A DNA stretch of 64,000 bases. It comes from RGIG5612 sp045601405 (lineage in GTDB: Bacteria > Bacillota > Clostridia > Lachnospirales > Lachnospiraceae). This document shows, in pieces, positions 27,117 through 36,262 of this stretch (the stretch's first letter is position 1; every line of letters begins with the position of its first letter). The notes under the pieces are model-generated. The model worked only from the letters and a program-made list of their open reading frames with translations, was not told the DNA's origin and did no database searches. The stretch covers positions 1 through 64,000 of the forward strand of contig JAZRZO010000061.1 in assembly GCA_045601405.1 (NCBI GenBank), written 5' to 3'. A program made the position numbers and the translations under genes.

Positions 27117-27842
27117 TTACCTTCCTGTTATCAGCTGGTTATACTCGTTCTTAAGCCTTGCCCCGGCTTCCGTAATGGTGCTCCCGGCAAGTACCTCCAT
27201 AGCATCTATCACTCCGTCTTTCACATCTTCATCTCTTTTTATGAGCGACAGTTCGGTGCAGCCAAGGATGATGACATCTGCCCCATCCTTTTTCAGCTTG
27301 TCCGCGACATTATAAAATCTGTCCATTTCAGCCGGAATGCCTGATTTTATATTGTCATAGATCAAATGCATCACATCACTCTGCCCTGTTTCATCAGGTA
27401 CAACAGATGCTATGCCCTCCTTTTCCAGCGCCTTTTGAAAGAGCTCCGACCTTACTGTTCCATCCGTAGCCATTATCCCGGCTCTCTTAACTCCCTGCTG
27501 TCTAAGATATGCTGCGCTTTCTTTTGGCATGCTCAGAAACCTCGCGCTTAGCCCGTTGTTTATCTCATCCGAAAAATAATGCGCTGTGACACATGGCATT
27601 GTTATCAGCTCTGCTCCGTCTCTTACCAGACGGTCTCTTATATCTATTATCTGCGGGAGAGGACTTTTCTTTTCATTGTCCAGGATATACTCTGTCCTGT
27701 CCGGAACAGAGGCGATGTTATAGATTATCATATCAAGATGATCCTGGTCCTTTTCGGCATCAGTCATCATTATCAGAAGTTCCATATATCTGGATGTGGC
27801 CATAGGCCCCATTCCGCCAATTACCCCTATCAATTTTTTCAT
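27117..27842 (-). CDS. Aspartate/glutamate racemase family protein
   Basis: This 241-residue PLP-independent racemase-fold protein starts KKLIGVIGGMGP. It has both catalytic-cysteine regions: MPCVTAHYF near residue 82 and LGCTELSLI near 192. The usual first motif is MPCNTAH; here the Asn is Val, which may change substrate or activity. It is the first gene of a two-gene unit with the adenylation enzyme. The ATG has no Shine-Dalgarno and lies 11 nt from a -10 box. Confidence 0.88.
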   Translation of the reverse strand: MKKLIGVIGGMGPMATSRYMELLIMMTDAEKDQDHLDMIIYNIASVPDRTEYILDNEKKSPLPQIIDIRDRLVRDGAELITMPCVTAHYFSDEINNGLSARFLSMPKESAAYLRQQGVKRAGIMATDGTVRSELFQKALEKEGIASVVPDETGQSDVMHLIYDNIKSGIPAEMDRFYNVADKLKKDGADVIILGCTELSLIKRDEDVKDGVIDAMEVLAGSTITEAGARLKNEYNQLITGR

Positions 27843-27853
27843 ACCGGTCTATT

Positions 27854-27882
27854 ATTCTAAATATCCGCCCGCAGCTTGTCAA
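27854..27882 (-). promoter_or_regulatory. Promoter of the racemase-adenylation operon, near-leaderless
   Basis: On the minus strand TTGACA (27882-27877), a 17-nt spacer and TAGAAT (27859-27854) precede the racemase ATG by 11 nt. The predicted 5' leader is about 4-6 nt and contains no ribosome binding site. Confidence 0.75.
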
Positions 27883-27896
27883 ATCAGCATTAGCGG

Positions 27897-29630
27897 CTAA
27901 ATGATATCAAGCAGTTTGAGTTGTATCCCGGTGTTCCCCCTGAACTCATTCAGCTGCGGCTGATATATTATTGATACTTCCTTTCCTTCTTTCTCTGTCT
28001 GCGCAACCGCTCCGTATCTCTCGGCAATATCCGGCTCATTTCCGAACATAAGAGCTTCCAGCTTTATTCCTTCCGGATCGGTCAGCGACATCTTTAAAAC
28101 ATTTTTATTCATGCCCAGGATCACCGGATCCGATATCTTAAGCTTCTGCCCTGCGAAAACCGCCCTTGGATTTCCAAGACCTGCAGGCTCAAGCATTTCC
28201 AGCTCTTTGATCAGCTCACGGCTTATATATTTAAAGGGCAGCACCATGTCGATCCAATGCTTTGGTGCAAGCTCGGAGACGCTCAGTTTGCACGAGGCAT
28301 TGAGCGCTGCCGATACTTTTCCGGCGCTTACCCCCTTCGCAAGTGAAAAACCCGCCGCTTTTGCGTGTCCTCCAAGCTTGTCAAACAGTTCATCATGCTC
28401 CCTTAATGCCTCTATCATATTATAGGCATCCACCGAACGTCCCGAACCCTTAAGACCTTTTTCGGAATCCGTTATCACCAGCACCGGCCTTGAATATTCA
28501 TCCTTTAGCCTTCCGGCGATTATACCCGCTATGCTCTCATGTGTATCTTTCATATACACGACTATGATCTTTGTATCATCATCCTTTTCAAGCATCCGGT
28601 CCGCGATCTTTTCCGCCCTTACAACCCCTGAATTGGTCATAGTCTTTCTTGTTTCATTAAGCTCCGACAGCTCCTCTGCGAGCCTGCCGGCTTCCCCGCG
28701 CTCTGTTGTCTCAAGAAGCTTAAGCACCACATCGGCGTCCTTCAGCCTGCCTGCCGAATTAAGGCACGGCGCGATGATAAAACCTATATGAAAGGCTGAC
28801 AGCTTACTGCTGTCTATTTTTTTGACCTCCAGAAGACTCCTGAGACCCGTATTATCAATATCGCTGATATTTTTTATGCATTCCTTCGCGAATATCCTGT
28901 TTTCGTCCTTCAGGGGTACGACATCAGCAATTGTCGCCAGCCCGGCAAATACGAGAAGCTCTTTGAGCAGATCCTCCTGAACCTTAACAAACTTTCTGCT
29001 CAGCGCATCGGCTATTTTATACGCAACAGCGGCACCGCATATCTCCCGGAACGGATACGGACAATCGTTTTGCTTGGCGTCGATCACTGCGTCTGCCCCA
29101 ACCAGAGGATAAGAAACCTCATGGTGGTCGGACACTATAACCTGCATTCCGTTTTCCTTAGCTTCTTCTACGGCCCCATGCGCGGATATACCGTTATCAC
29201 AGGTTATTATCAGCCCTATTCTGTCCGCCTTTGCTTCCCTGACAATATCGCTGTTAAGTCCGTAACCCTCGCTCACCCTGTCAGGTATCCTTATATCCGC
29301 TTTGGCTCCTGCTGCCTTTAATATTTTTTTCAGTATATATGCCGCGCATATCCCGTCCGTATCATAATCGCCTACTATGCGTATATTCTTTTTGGCTTGT
29401 ATCGCCCCTGCGATGATCTCCACGGCCCTGTCCATATCCTTTAAAAGAAACGGGTCGTATAAGGAATCCGCATCCCTGTTGAGGTACATGTCTATTTCCT
29501 CACAGGTCACTATATCCCTGTTTCTTATTATCCTTGCCAGTATAGGGGAGATGTTGAATTTCGCGGAAATATCCGCGAAATCCGCTTTTTTGCACTGAAT
29601 ATAATAATTTCTGTTACCGATCAGGCCCAA
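27897..29630 (-). CDS. recJ: Single-stranded-DNA-specific exonuclease RecJ
   Basis: This 577-residue DHH/DHHA1 phosphoesterase carries the metal motifs GDYDTDG near residue 63, DHHE (SDHHEVSYP) and GGHAKAAGFSL in the DHHA1 domain. RecJ degrades single-stranded DNA 5' to 3' in recombination and base-excision repair. It apparently starts at a TTG with GAGGG six bases upstream; no nearby ATG keeps the N terminus. It lies 89 nt after secDF, a common clostridial order, with a palindrome in the gap. Confidence 0.94.
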   Translation of the reverse strand: MGLIGNRNYYIQCKKADFADISAKFNISPILARIIRNRDIVTCEEIDMYLNRDADSLYDPFLLKDMDRAVEIIAGAIQAKKNIRIVGDYDTDGICAAYILKKILKAAGAKADIRIPDRVSEGYGLNSDIVREAKADRIGLIITCDNGISAHGAVEEAKENGMQVIVSDHHEVSYPLVGADAVIDAKQNDCPYPFREICGAAVAYKIADALSRKFVKVQEDLLKELLVFAGLATIADVVPLKDENRIFAKECIKNISDIDNTGLRSLLEVKKIDSSKLSAFHIGFIIAPCLNSAGRLKDADVVLKLLETTERGEAGRLAEELSELNETRKTMTNSGVVRAEKIADRMLEKDDDTKIIVVYMKDTHESIAGIIAGRLKDEYSRPVLVITDSEKGLKGSGRSVDAYNMIEALREHDELFDKLGGHAKAAGFSLAKGVSAGKVSAALNASCKLSVSELAPKHWIDMVLPFKYISRELIKELEMLEPAGLGNPRAVFAGQKLKISDPVILGMNKNVLKMSLTDPEGIKLEALMFGNEPDIAERYGAVAQTEKEGKEVSIIYQPQLNEFRGNTGIQLKLLDII

Positions 29631-29651
29631 TGCTGTCCCTCTTTCTATAAA

Positions 29652-29680
29652 TCGAGTAGGGAGAGATCATCCCTACTCGA
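29652..29680. repeat. Perfect 11-bp inverted repeat between secDF and recJ
   Basis: TCGAGTAGGGA (29652-29662) and TCCCTACTCGA (29670-29680) form a hairpin with a 7-nt loop in the secDF-recJ gap. On the minus strand it is followed by ATTTATAG and not by a T-run, so it is a weak terminator at best. RNA processing, partial attenuation or a protein site are alternatives. Confidence 0.7.
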
Positions 29681-29719
29681 AACTGTTCTGTGTTTTATGT
29701 ATACAACGCTTTTTAATTA

Positions 29720-32056
29720 CTATTGCTTGCGTTTTTTCTTTTTCTTTCTGTACGGATTAGCTGTTATCTTCTTTTCAGTCTGCTGCAGCAGTTCTTCGTC
29801 TATCTCAACGCCTGCGGAAGCAGCAGCTTCAATTGCTCCGTCAACCGCAAGAGCTCTTTTTGCGATAGCGGCGTTAAACCTGTCCTTCTTTTTTGTCATG
29901 ACGTAGAAAAGGTTTCCCGCGATAAAGACTGAAGAAAACGCTCCCGCGATTATGCCTATCGCCAGCGGCAGGGCGAATGCTCTCATGGATTCAACTCCGA
30001 GTATATACAGTATCAGCACCATTACAAATGTTGTGGCTGATGTAAAAATGCTCCTTGTAAGTGTCTGATATATACTCTGGTTGACCACAAGCTTAAGGTC
30101 ATAGTTGATATCAGGCTGCTTCATATTCTCTCTTATTCTGTCAAATATGACTATGGTCGCGTTGATCGAATATCCGACTATGGTAAGTATGCAGGCGATA
30201 AAGGTGTTTCCGACTGAAAGCCTGAATATTGCATAGAAGGTCACAACTATCAAAACGTCATGCACCAGCGCTATGACAGACGAGATCGCGAATTTGAATT
30301 TTCTGAATCTGATCCAGATATATATGAGCATGCAGGCCGCCGCTATCGCAAGCGATATCAATGCGTCCCGCTGGATCTCCTTGCTTACCGTAGCGCTGAT
30401 ATACGTGGTCTCAAAGCTTTCCGGATCCGCTCCGTATTTTTCAACCAGCATTGACTGCATATCATTGCGGACCTCAGCGTCAAGGTCAGGTGTCTTTATC
30501 ACATACTGCGTTGTGCCTGTCACCTTCTGCCCCTCAATATCAGAGCTTCCTATCACATCTGAGATATCGGCTTTTATCTTATTGTTGAATTCCTCGATCG
30601 AATACTCATCCTGAAGATCGACTTGAGTTGAAACGCCGCCTGCAAATTCAATATTGTAATTTAGCGCGCGCTTTCCGCTTGTCTGATTTACGATTATGGC
30701 AACTATACCGGCGATGATTATCACTCCGGCGATAATGAACCATACCGCCCTCTTTCCGACAAAGTTGAAGCGCCCTCTCTTCTTTTCCCTGACCTTCGCA
30801 TAGTGTCCGGGCTTTTGAAGACCCATTGCATATAAGCAATATAATAAAAGCCTGGATACGAGAAGTGATGTTAACACACTCAGAACAATACCTATTGCAA
30901 GTGTCATGCCGAAGCCGGAGATGGTTCCGGAACCGAATATCAGCAGGACTACCGCTACTATAAGCGTTGTGATATTACCGTCCAGTATGGCTGATGTGGA
31001 TTTTTTAAATCCCATTCTTATCGCTTCATGCGTACTCCGCCCGGCCTCAAGTTCCTCTTTTATCCTTGCGTTTATGATAACGTTTCCGTCAACCGCCATA
31101 CCTATCGAAAGTATTATGCCGGCTATTCCGGAGATCGTGAGCGTAAGATTGAACGCATTAAGCAGAAGCAGGATGGCCGCCGTGTAGAACACCATGGCCA
31201 AAGCGGCTGCAATACCGGGGACCCTGTAGAATATGATCATGAAGATCATTATCAGAAGGACTCCGATAGCCCCTGCTAAAAGTGATGTTGTTACGGCGTT
31301 GTCGCCCAGCTTGGCGCTGACCACCTTTGATGATATCTCCTGAAGCTGAAGATTAAGGGATCCTATCCTGATGGTGGAGGCAAGCTTATCTGCGGCTTCG
31401 TATGAGCCCATTCCCTCTATAACGCAGTTTCCGTCACTGATCACCGCCTGTACCGTCGGAGAGCTTACTATCTCGCCGTCATATACGATATATATAGTTC
31501 CGTTAAGATGTGACTGTGTTGCCTCGGCAAATTTTGCAGTGCCTTCTTCATTAAGCTTAAGCTGTACCACAAAATCAGAGGAGCCCTTTGTCTGGTCCTG
31601 CTGCGTTCCTGCCTGAGCCGAGGAAACATCCGCACCCGTAACCCACACAACCGGCTTATCAAAATCAACCGTGCCGTCTTCTTTCTTTTCATCATATGTT
31701 ACAAACTGAAGGGATCCCGGTTTTCCGAGGTCCTCGATAACCTCCTGGGTATCATACACTCCGGGTATCTCAACCGTGATCCTGTCCGTTCCCTCCTGAT
31801 ACACAGTCGCATCGTTGCTGTACTCCTGCACCCTGAGCTGCAGCTTGTAGATGGTATCGCTCATATCAGTCTGGTCGAATTTCTTGTCAGTGACCTGATA
31901 TGTGATGCTCACACCGCCCCTTAAGTCGAGGCCGAGGGTGATATTTCGCGCCGAGCCCTTATGAGCCTTTCCCAGACCCATGGCTGCAGTGAAGCAGCAG
32001 GCGATCACAACTACGATTGAAATAATAAAAAATATTAATCCCTTTTTCCTACTCAT
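29720..32056 (-). CDS. secDF: Fused protein translocase subunit SecDF
   Basis: This 778-residue membrane protein joins SecD (about 1-420; first helix, LGLDLRGGVSITY, then the TM block with GIAGIILSIGMAVDGNVIINARIKEE) and SecF (about 430-778; NIEFAGGVSTQVD, then VGYSINATIVIFDRIRE). SecDF uses the proton or sodium gradient to help SecYEG export. The reading frame is continuous through the junction. It overlaps scfB by 8 nt and precedes recJ. The C-terminal tail is rich in Lys. Confidence 0.96.
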   Translation of the reverse strand: MSRKKGLIFFIISIVVVIACCFTAAMGLGKAHKGSARNITLGLDLRGGVSITYQVTDKKFDQTDMSDTIYKLQLRVQEYSNDATVYQEGTDRITVEIPGVYDTQEVIEDLGKPGSLQFVTYDEKKEDGTVDFDKPVVWVTGADVSSAQAGTQQDQTKGSSDFVVQLKLNEEGTAKFAEATQSHLNGTIYIVYDGEIVSSPTVQAVISDGNCVIEGMGSYEAADKLASTIRIGSLNLQLQEISSKVVSAKLGDNAVTTSLLAGAIGVLLIMIFMIIFYRVPGIAAALAMVFYTAAILLLLNAFNLTLTISGIAGIILSIGMAVDGNVIINARIKEELEAGRSTHEAIRMGFKKSTSAILDGNITTLIVAVVLLIFGSGTISGFGMTLAIGIVLSVLTSLLVSRLLLYCLYAMGLQKPGHYAKVREKKRGRFNFVGKRAVWFIIAGVIIIAGIVAIIVNQTSGKRALNYNIEFAGGVSTQVDLQDEYSIEEFNNKIKADISDVIGSSDIEGQKVTGTTQYVIKTPDLDAEVRNDMQSMLVEKYGADPESFETTYISATVSKEIQRDALISLAIAAACMLIYIWIRFRKFKFAISSVIALVHDVLIVVTFYAIFRLSVGNTFIACILTIVGYSINATIVIFDRIRENMKQPDINYDLKLVVNQSIYQTLTRSIFTSATTFVMVLILYILGVESMRAFALPLAIGIIAGAFSSVFIAGNLFYVMTKKKDRFNAAIAKRALAVDGAIEAAASAGVEIDEELLQQTEKKITANPYRKKKKKRKQ

Positions 32057-33473
32057 TTTCTTCTCTCTCCGCTATCGCTGCCTTTATCATTATTGCGCAT
32101 TCAACACGCTTTCTTTGCATCTCACAACCGATCTCATAGACCTTGTTGATATCCCCGCTGAAATTATATGAATTCGCGGGACATCCTCCGCTGCAGAAAA
32201 ATCTTGCGAAGCATTTTTCGCAATTATCTTTGGTATATATCGAAGCCTTTTTAAACTGCTCCGGTATTTCAGTGTTTGTTATTCCTTCGTTTACGTTCCC
32301 TATCAGGAAATCATCCTGTCCGGCAAACTGATGACACGGGTAGATATTGCCGTCCGGCGTTACGGAAACATATTCCGTGCCGCTTCCGCATCCTGAGAGC
32401 CGTTTTATCACACACGGCCCCTGATCCAAGTCTATCATAAAATGGAAAAATGTGAACGGTTTGCCCGCCTCTTCCTTTTCCAGGTAAAGCGCGGCCAGCT
32501 TTTCGTATTCTTCCATTATATGCGGAAGGTCGTCCTCCGATATCCCATACTCCTCTCCGGTCACAACCGGCTCAAGTGAAAGATTTTTAAATCCGAGTCT
32601 CAGATAATCCAGTATATCGTTTGTAAAGTCAAGATTATTTTTTGTAAATGTTCCTCTTATATAGTGATCCTTGTTTCCGCGCTTTTTTACGAAATCCTGT
32701 ATCTTCGGAACAGTAAGGTCATAGCTTCCTTTGCCGTTTTTCGTTACGCGCATCCTGTCATTGATCTCTTTACGACCGTCAAGGCTCAAAACCACATTGG
32801 ACATTTCCCGGTTAAGAAAATCAGTGATCTCATCGTTAAGAAGGATCGCATTTGTTGTAAGAGTAAACCGGAATCGTTTGTTTTTTTCTTTTTCTATGCT
32901 CCTTCCGTATTCAACAAGCCGCCTGACCACATCAAAGTTCATCAGGGGCTCTCCGCCGAAGAAATCCACCTCCAGGTTTATCCTTGACCCGCTGTTTTCA
33001 ACAAGCAGATCCAGGGCGGCTTTCCCTGTTTCAAAGCTCATCATGGATCTTTCTTTTCCATGATACATTCCCTCTTCCGCAAAACAGTATCGGCACGCAA
33101 GATTGCAGTCATGCGCGATATGGATGCACATTGCCTTCAGGAAGCTCTCCCTGTTATTAATATTGTCAAGCTGCTCTTTATAAGCATCTCCGGTATACAG
33201 ACTGCCCTCGTTTATCAATAGTTTTATCTCATCCAGGGCCTCGTCGATCTCAGCGATATCAAAGTGTCTGCTTTTCTTTTCAAGCTCACTGATCACATGG
33301 TCACGGTAATCGCTATAGTCTGTCTCAAGACAAGAAACAGGCATCTCACCTGTTTCCTCCGCCTTATTTATGATATGTATTATCTCTATAACAAGTTCGT
33401 CTGTAACATGAACAATCTGGCTGTTCACATCCAGAAGGATATTATATCCTCCAAGAGAATAAGCATGAACCAA
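32049..33473 (-). CDS. scfB: SCIFF peptide maturase, radical SAM/SPASM enzyme
   Basis: This 474-residue enzyme has the radical-SAM motif C123-x3-C127-x2-C130 (CNLACRYC) and a C-terminal SPASM region with several Cys (SGCGSGTEYVSVTPDG, CEKCFARFFCSGGCPAN). The N terminus starts VHAYSLGGYNILLDVNS, typical of the SCIFF maturase. It forms Cys-to-Thr thioether bonds in the SCIFF peptide encoded 14 nt upstream. It overlaps secDF by 8 nt. No exporter or protease gene lies beside it. Confidence 0.95.
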   Translation of the reverse strand: MVHAYSLGGYNILLDVNSQIVHVTDELVIEIIHIINKAEETGEMPVSCLETDYSDYRDHVISELEKKSRHFDIAEIDEALDEIKLLINEGSLYTGDAYKEQLDNINNRESFLKAMCIHIAHDCNLACRYCFAEEGMYHGKERSMMSFETGKAALDLLVENSGSRINLEVDFFGGEPLMNFDVVRRLVEYGRSIEKEKNKRFRFTLTTNAILLNDEITDFLNREMSNVVLSLDGRKEINDRMRVTKNGKGSYDLTVPKIQDFVKKRGNKDHYIRGTFTKNNLDFTNDILDYLRLGFKNLSLEPVVTGEEYGISEDDLPHIMEEYEKLAALYLEKEEAGKPFTFFHFMIDLDQGPCVIKRLSGCGSGTEYVSVTPDGNIYPCHQFAGQDDFLIGNVNEGITNTEIPEQFKKASIYTKDNCEKCFARFFCSGGCPANSYNFSGDINKVYEIGCEMQRKRVECAIMIKAAIAEREENE

Positions 33474-33487
33474 TTTATAAAAAGCTC

Positions 33488-33631
33488 CTACTTTTTATTC
33501 TCGCACTTCTGATTGCCGACAGTGCAGGATGTTTTGCACGCAGACTGACATGATGTCTGACACTCGCCGCATCCGCCTTTAACTAAAGTGCTTTTAAGAT
33601 TTTTTTTGTTTAAAGTCCTGATGTGCTTCAT
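33488..33631 (-). CDS. scfA: SCIFF ribosomal peptide precursor (47 aa)
   Basis: Translating the minus strand from the ATG at 33631 gives 47 residues: a Lys-rich leader (MKHIRTLNKKNLKSTLVKGG), then a core with exactly six cysteines at positions 21, 24, 28, 32, 36 and 43 separated by Thr/Ser, and a TAG stop. This is the six-cysteines-in-forty-five-residues peptide family, made throughout Clostridia. GGGAGG lies just upstream. scfB follows 14 nt downstream, making a precursor-maturase pair. The biological role of mature SCIFF is unknown. Confidence 0.96.
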   Translation of the reverse strand: MKHIRTLNKKNLKSTLVKGGCGECQTSCQSACKTSCTVGNQKCENKK

Positions 33632-33705
33632 TTTTTCCTCCCAAAACTTAACTATATCATTTTATCATGACAGACATTGAAAGTCTATGTCAAATTTATT
33701 GTAAT

Positions 33706-33786
33706 ATCCCGCCGAAGCTGCATATATATCGACGGGCGACTAACACGGCGATCGTCGTCCAGAGATATATATGCTTCAAGGCGGAA
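33706..33786. repeat. Dispersed palindromic repeat family 1, copy B
   Basis: ATCCCGCC at the left end and GGCGGAAT at the right are near-inverted, with the inner pair GCATATATA and TATATATGC. The centre here pairs CGACG with CGTCG, while copy A and copy C keep different centres. It lies between the pheT stop and the scfA promoter region. Confidence 0.8.
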
Positions 33787-33823
33787 TTGCAGATGTTACA
33801 TACGATACACCTTCATTCAAAGA

Positions 33824-36247
33824 TCAGGACCTGAGCCTGGCGCCTATCTCTCCAAGCTTTTCGATCATCTTGTCAATGACAGGATTAACCTGCGCATCCT
33901 CAAGAGTCTTATCCTGAGCCCTGAAGCTTATCGAATATGCAAGCGATCTCTCGCCTTCACCGATTCGCTCTCCTTCATATACATCAAAAAGCTCAATGCT
34001 TTCAAGGAGCTTACCTCCGCATTTTTTTATGACAGCCTCAATATCGCCTGCAGGTACCTCCTTAGCCATTACAAGAGAAAGATCTCTTGTGACAGCAGGA
34101 TATTTGGGGATAGGCTTATACTTCCTGTCAAAGCCCGTAAGCTCACAAAGCGCCTTTACATCCAGCTGAGCCAGGAAAACATCTGTTCCGATACCGTATT
34201 TTTTCGCAACAAGCGGATGAACCTGCCCTAAAAATCCTATTTCTTCTCTGCCGCCCTTTATCATCACCCTTGCCTGACGCCCCGGATGCAGAAAAGCAGG
34301 CTTTCTTTTATTGTCATACGAACGCGGGATAGTTATGCCAAGGGCTTTAAACACCTGCTCGATCGCGCCCTTAAGGTCGAAGAAATCACCTTTATTGTAA
34401 AAGCCGACACAGAGCGTCATTCTCTCGTCCGGAAGTTTTTCGGGCGGGATGCTTTCACTCAGATAGATATTGGAAAGCTCAAAGAGCGCGGCTTTTTTAT
34501 TTCTTCTGTTATAGTTCACTGAAAGGCTGGTGAGCATGCCGCCTATCAGACTGGTGCGCATTATGCTGTAGTCCTCGCCGAGCGGATTGGATATCCTTAT
34601 GGCCTTTTTCATTTCATCATTTTCATCAAGCCTTAATTTACCAAACACCTTCGGGCTTTCAAAAGAATACGTCATTGCCTCGGAGTATCCGGCTGCCTTA
34701 AGTGTTGTCCTTATCTTTTCATTGACGATAAAGCCTTCCGTAAGGCCTCCCGTGTTCACGCCGGTCTGCGGAAGCGTAGCCGGTATCTTATCGTAACCGT
34801 AAAAACGCGCAACCTCTTCAGCTATATCCGCCTCCCTTAAAAGATCCTGACGGAAGGTCGGGACCGTGAGCATTTCCGTTTTTTCATCATATTCAATTTC
34901 CAGAGGTTTCAGATATGCAAGCTGCGTATCCCTGTCTATCTGTGTTCCCAGGAATGTATTTATCTTATCGGAGTCAAACCTTATCTGCTTAGAAGTAACA
35001 GGTTCGGGATATATATCTATCATACCTCCTACCACGTCTCCGGCATCAAGCTCCTCTATCAGCTGGCAGGCTCTGATCAGAGCCGGTACAGTATTATTCG
35101 GGTCAAGCCCCTTCTCGTATTTCCCGGAAGCGTCCGTCCTCATTCCCAGTCTTTTTGCGCTGAGTCTGTTATTTGTTCCGTCAAAGCAGGCGCTTTCAAA
35201 TACAAGCGTTTTGACATCATCCGTTATCTTGCTGTCCTCGCCGCCCATGATGCCGGCGATGCCTATGGGTTTTTCAGCATCACAGATCATAAGGATGTCT
35301 TTATCCAGCTCTCGTTCCTGTCCGTCCAGAGTTGTGAATTTATCTCCATCCTTTGCCCTTTGTACGATTATCTTTCCGCCTTTAATAGCATCATGATCAA
35401 AGGCATGCATCGGCTGTCCGTATTCCTCCATTACATAGTTTGTGATATCAACCACGTTATTGATAGGCCTTATGCCTGAGCTTCTCAGACGTTTTTTTAA
35501 CCACTCCGGCGACTGCGCTATGCGTATGTTCTTTACCATCATGGAGCTGTATCTTCTGCACAGGCCGGTGTCCTTTATCTCAATCTGCAGATGCTCGTTT
35601 ATGTCCCCCACGGTCTTTTTTATCTCCGGCTTCGGGTTAACAAACTTCTTTCTGAAGGTCGCAGCAGCTTCTCTTGCAAGCCCGAGCACACTGTAGCAGT
35701 CCACCCTGTTTGAGGTTATCTCAAATTCATAATTCGCATCATGAAGTCCGAGATATTCAACCGCATCCTCTCCCACAGGCGCGTCCTCCGGCAGGATATA
35801 AAGGCCGTCCTCCGGCGCGTCAGGAAACATATCTCCTGATGACCCAAGCTCTTCTATGGAACACATCATTCCCGCCGAATCCACTCCTCTAAGCTTTCCG
35901 GCTTTTATCTTAATGCCTCCCTTTACCATGCTCCCGTCATGACCGCCGGCCACTCTTCCTCCGTCGAGCACAGTGGGAACCTTCGCCCCCTCGAAAACAT
36001 TGTCCGCTCCTGTTACAATCTGAACAGTCCCGTTTCCTACATCCACCTGACATACAACAAGCTTGTCAGCATCCGGATGCGGCCTGACCTCAAGCACTTT
36101 TCCGATCACTATCCTGTCCAGATCTTCGTCAAATGCATTAAAGCCCTCCACCTTGCTGCCGGAAAGGGTCATTGCATCCCTGAACTCCTGATATGAAACA
36201 TCAAGACCTTCAACATATGCTTTTATCCATGAAAGTGACGCGTTCAT
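33824..36247 (-). CDS. pheT: Phenylalanine-tRNA ligase beta subunit
   Basis: This 807-residue protein has the PheT domain order: an EMAP/tRNA-binding domain near residues 40-150 (CQVDVGNGTVQIVTGADNV), B3/B4 editing domain, B5 domain, catalytic-like core, and a C-terminal ferredoxin-fold anticodon domain (PKYPAVTRDLSLVM). It forms the alpha2-beta2 enzyme charging tRNA-Phe. The start follows pheS by 15 nt. No T-box leader is present before the pair. Length is normal. Confidence 0.97.
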   Translation of the reverse strand: MNASLSWIKAYVEGLDVSYQEFRDAMTLSGSKVEGFNAFDEDLDRIVIGKVLEVRPHPDADKLVVCQVDVGNGTVQIVTGADNVFEGAKVPTVLDGGRVAGGHDGSMVKGGIKIKAGKLRGVDSAGMMCSIEELGSSGDMFPDAPEDGLYILPEDAPVGEDAVEYLGLHDANYEFEITSNRVDCYSVLGLAREAAATFRKKFVNPKPEIKKTVGDINEHLQIEIKDTGLCRRYSSMMVKNIRIAQSPEWLKKRLRSSGIRPINNVVDITNYVMEEYGQPMHAFDHDAIKGGKIIVQRAKDGDKFTTLDGQERELDKDILMICDAEKPIGIAGIMGGEDSKITDDVKTLVFESACFDGTNNRLSAKRLGMRTDASGKYEKGLDPNNTVPALIRACQLIEELDAGDVVGGMIDIYPEPVTSKQIRFDSDKINTFLGTQIDRDTQLAYLKPLEIEYDEKTEMLTVPTFRQDLLREADIAEEVARFYGYDKIPATLPQTGVNTGGLTEGFIVNEKIRTTLKAAGYSEAMTYSFESPKVFGKLRLDENDEMKKAIRISNPLGEDYSIMRTSLIGGMLTSLSVNYNRRNKKAALFELSNIYLSESIPPEKLPDERMTLCVGFYNKGDFFDLKGAIEQVFKALGITIPRSYDNKRKPAFLHPGRQARVMIKGGREEIGFLGQVHPLVAKKYGIGTDVFLAQLDVKALCELTGFDRKYKPIPKYPAVTRDLSLVMAKEVPAGDIEAVIKKCGGKLLESIELFDVYEGERIGEGERSLAYSISFRAQDKTLEDAQVNPVIDKMIEKLGEIGARLRS

Positions 36248-36262
36248 AGTTTTCCCCTCCCT

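Noticed and set aside
29652..29680. recJ-secDF palindrome as a normal terminator
   Set aside because: No T-run follows on the minus strand, and secDF-recJ are usually cotranscribed.
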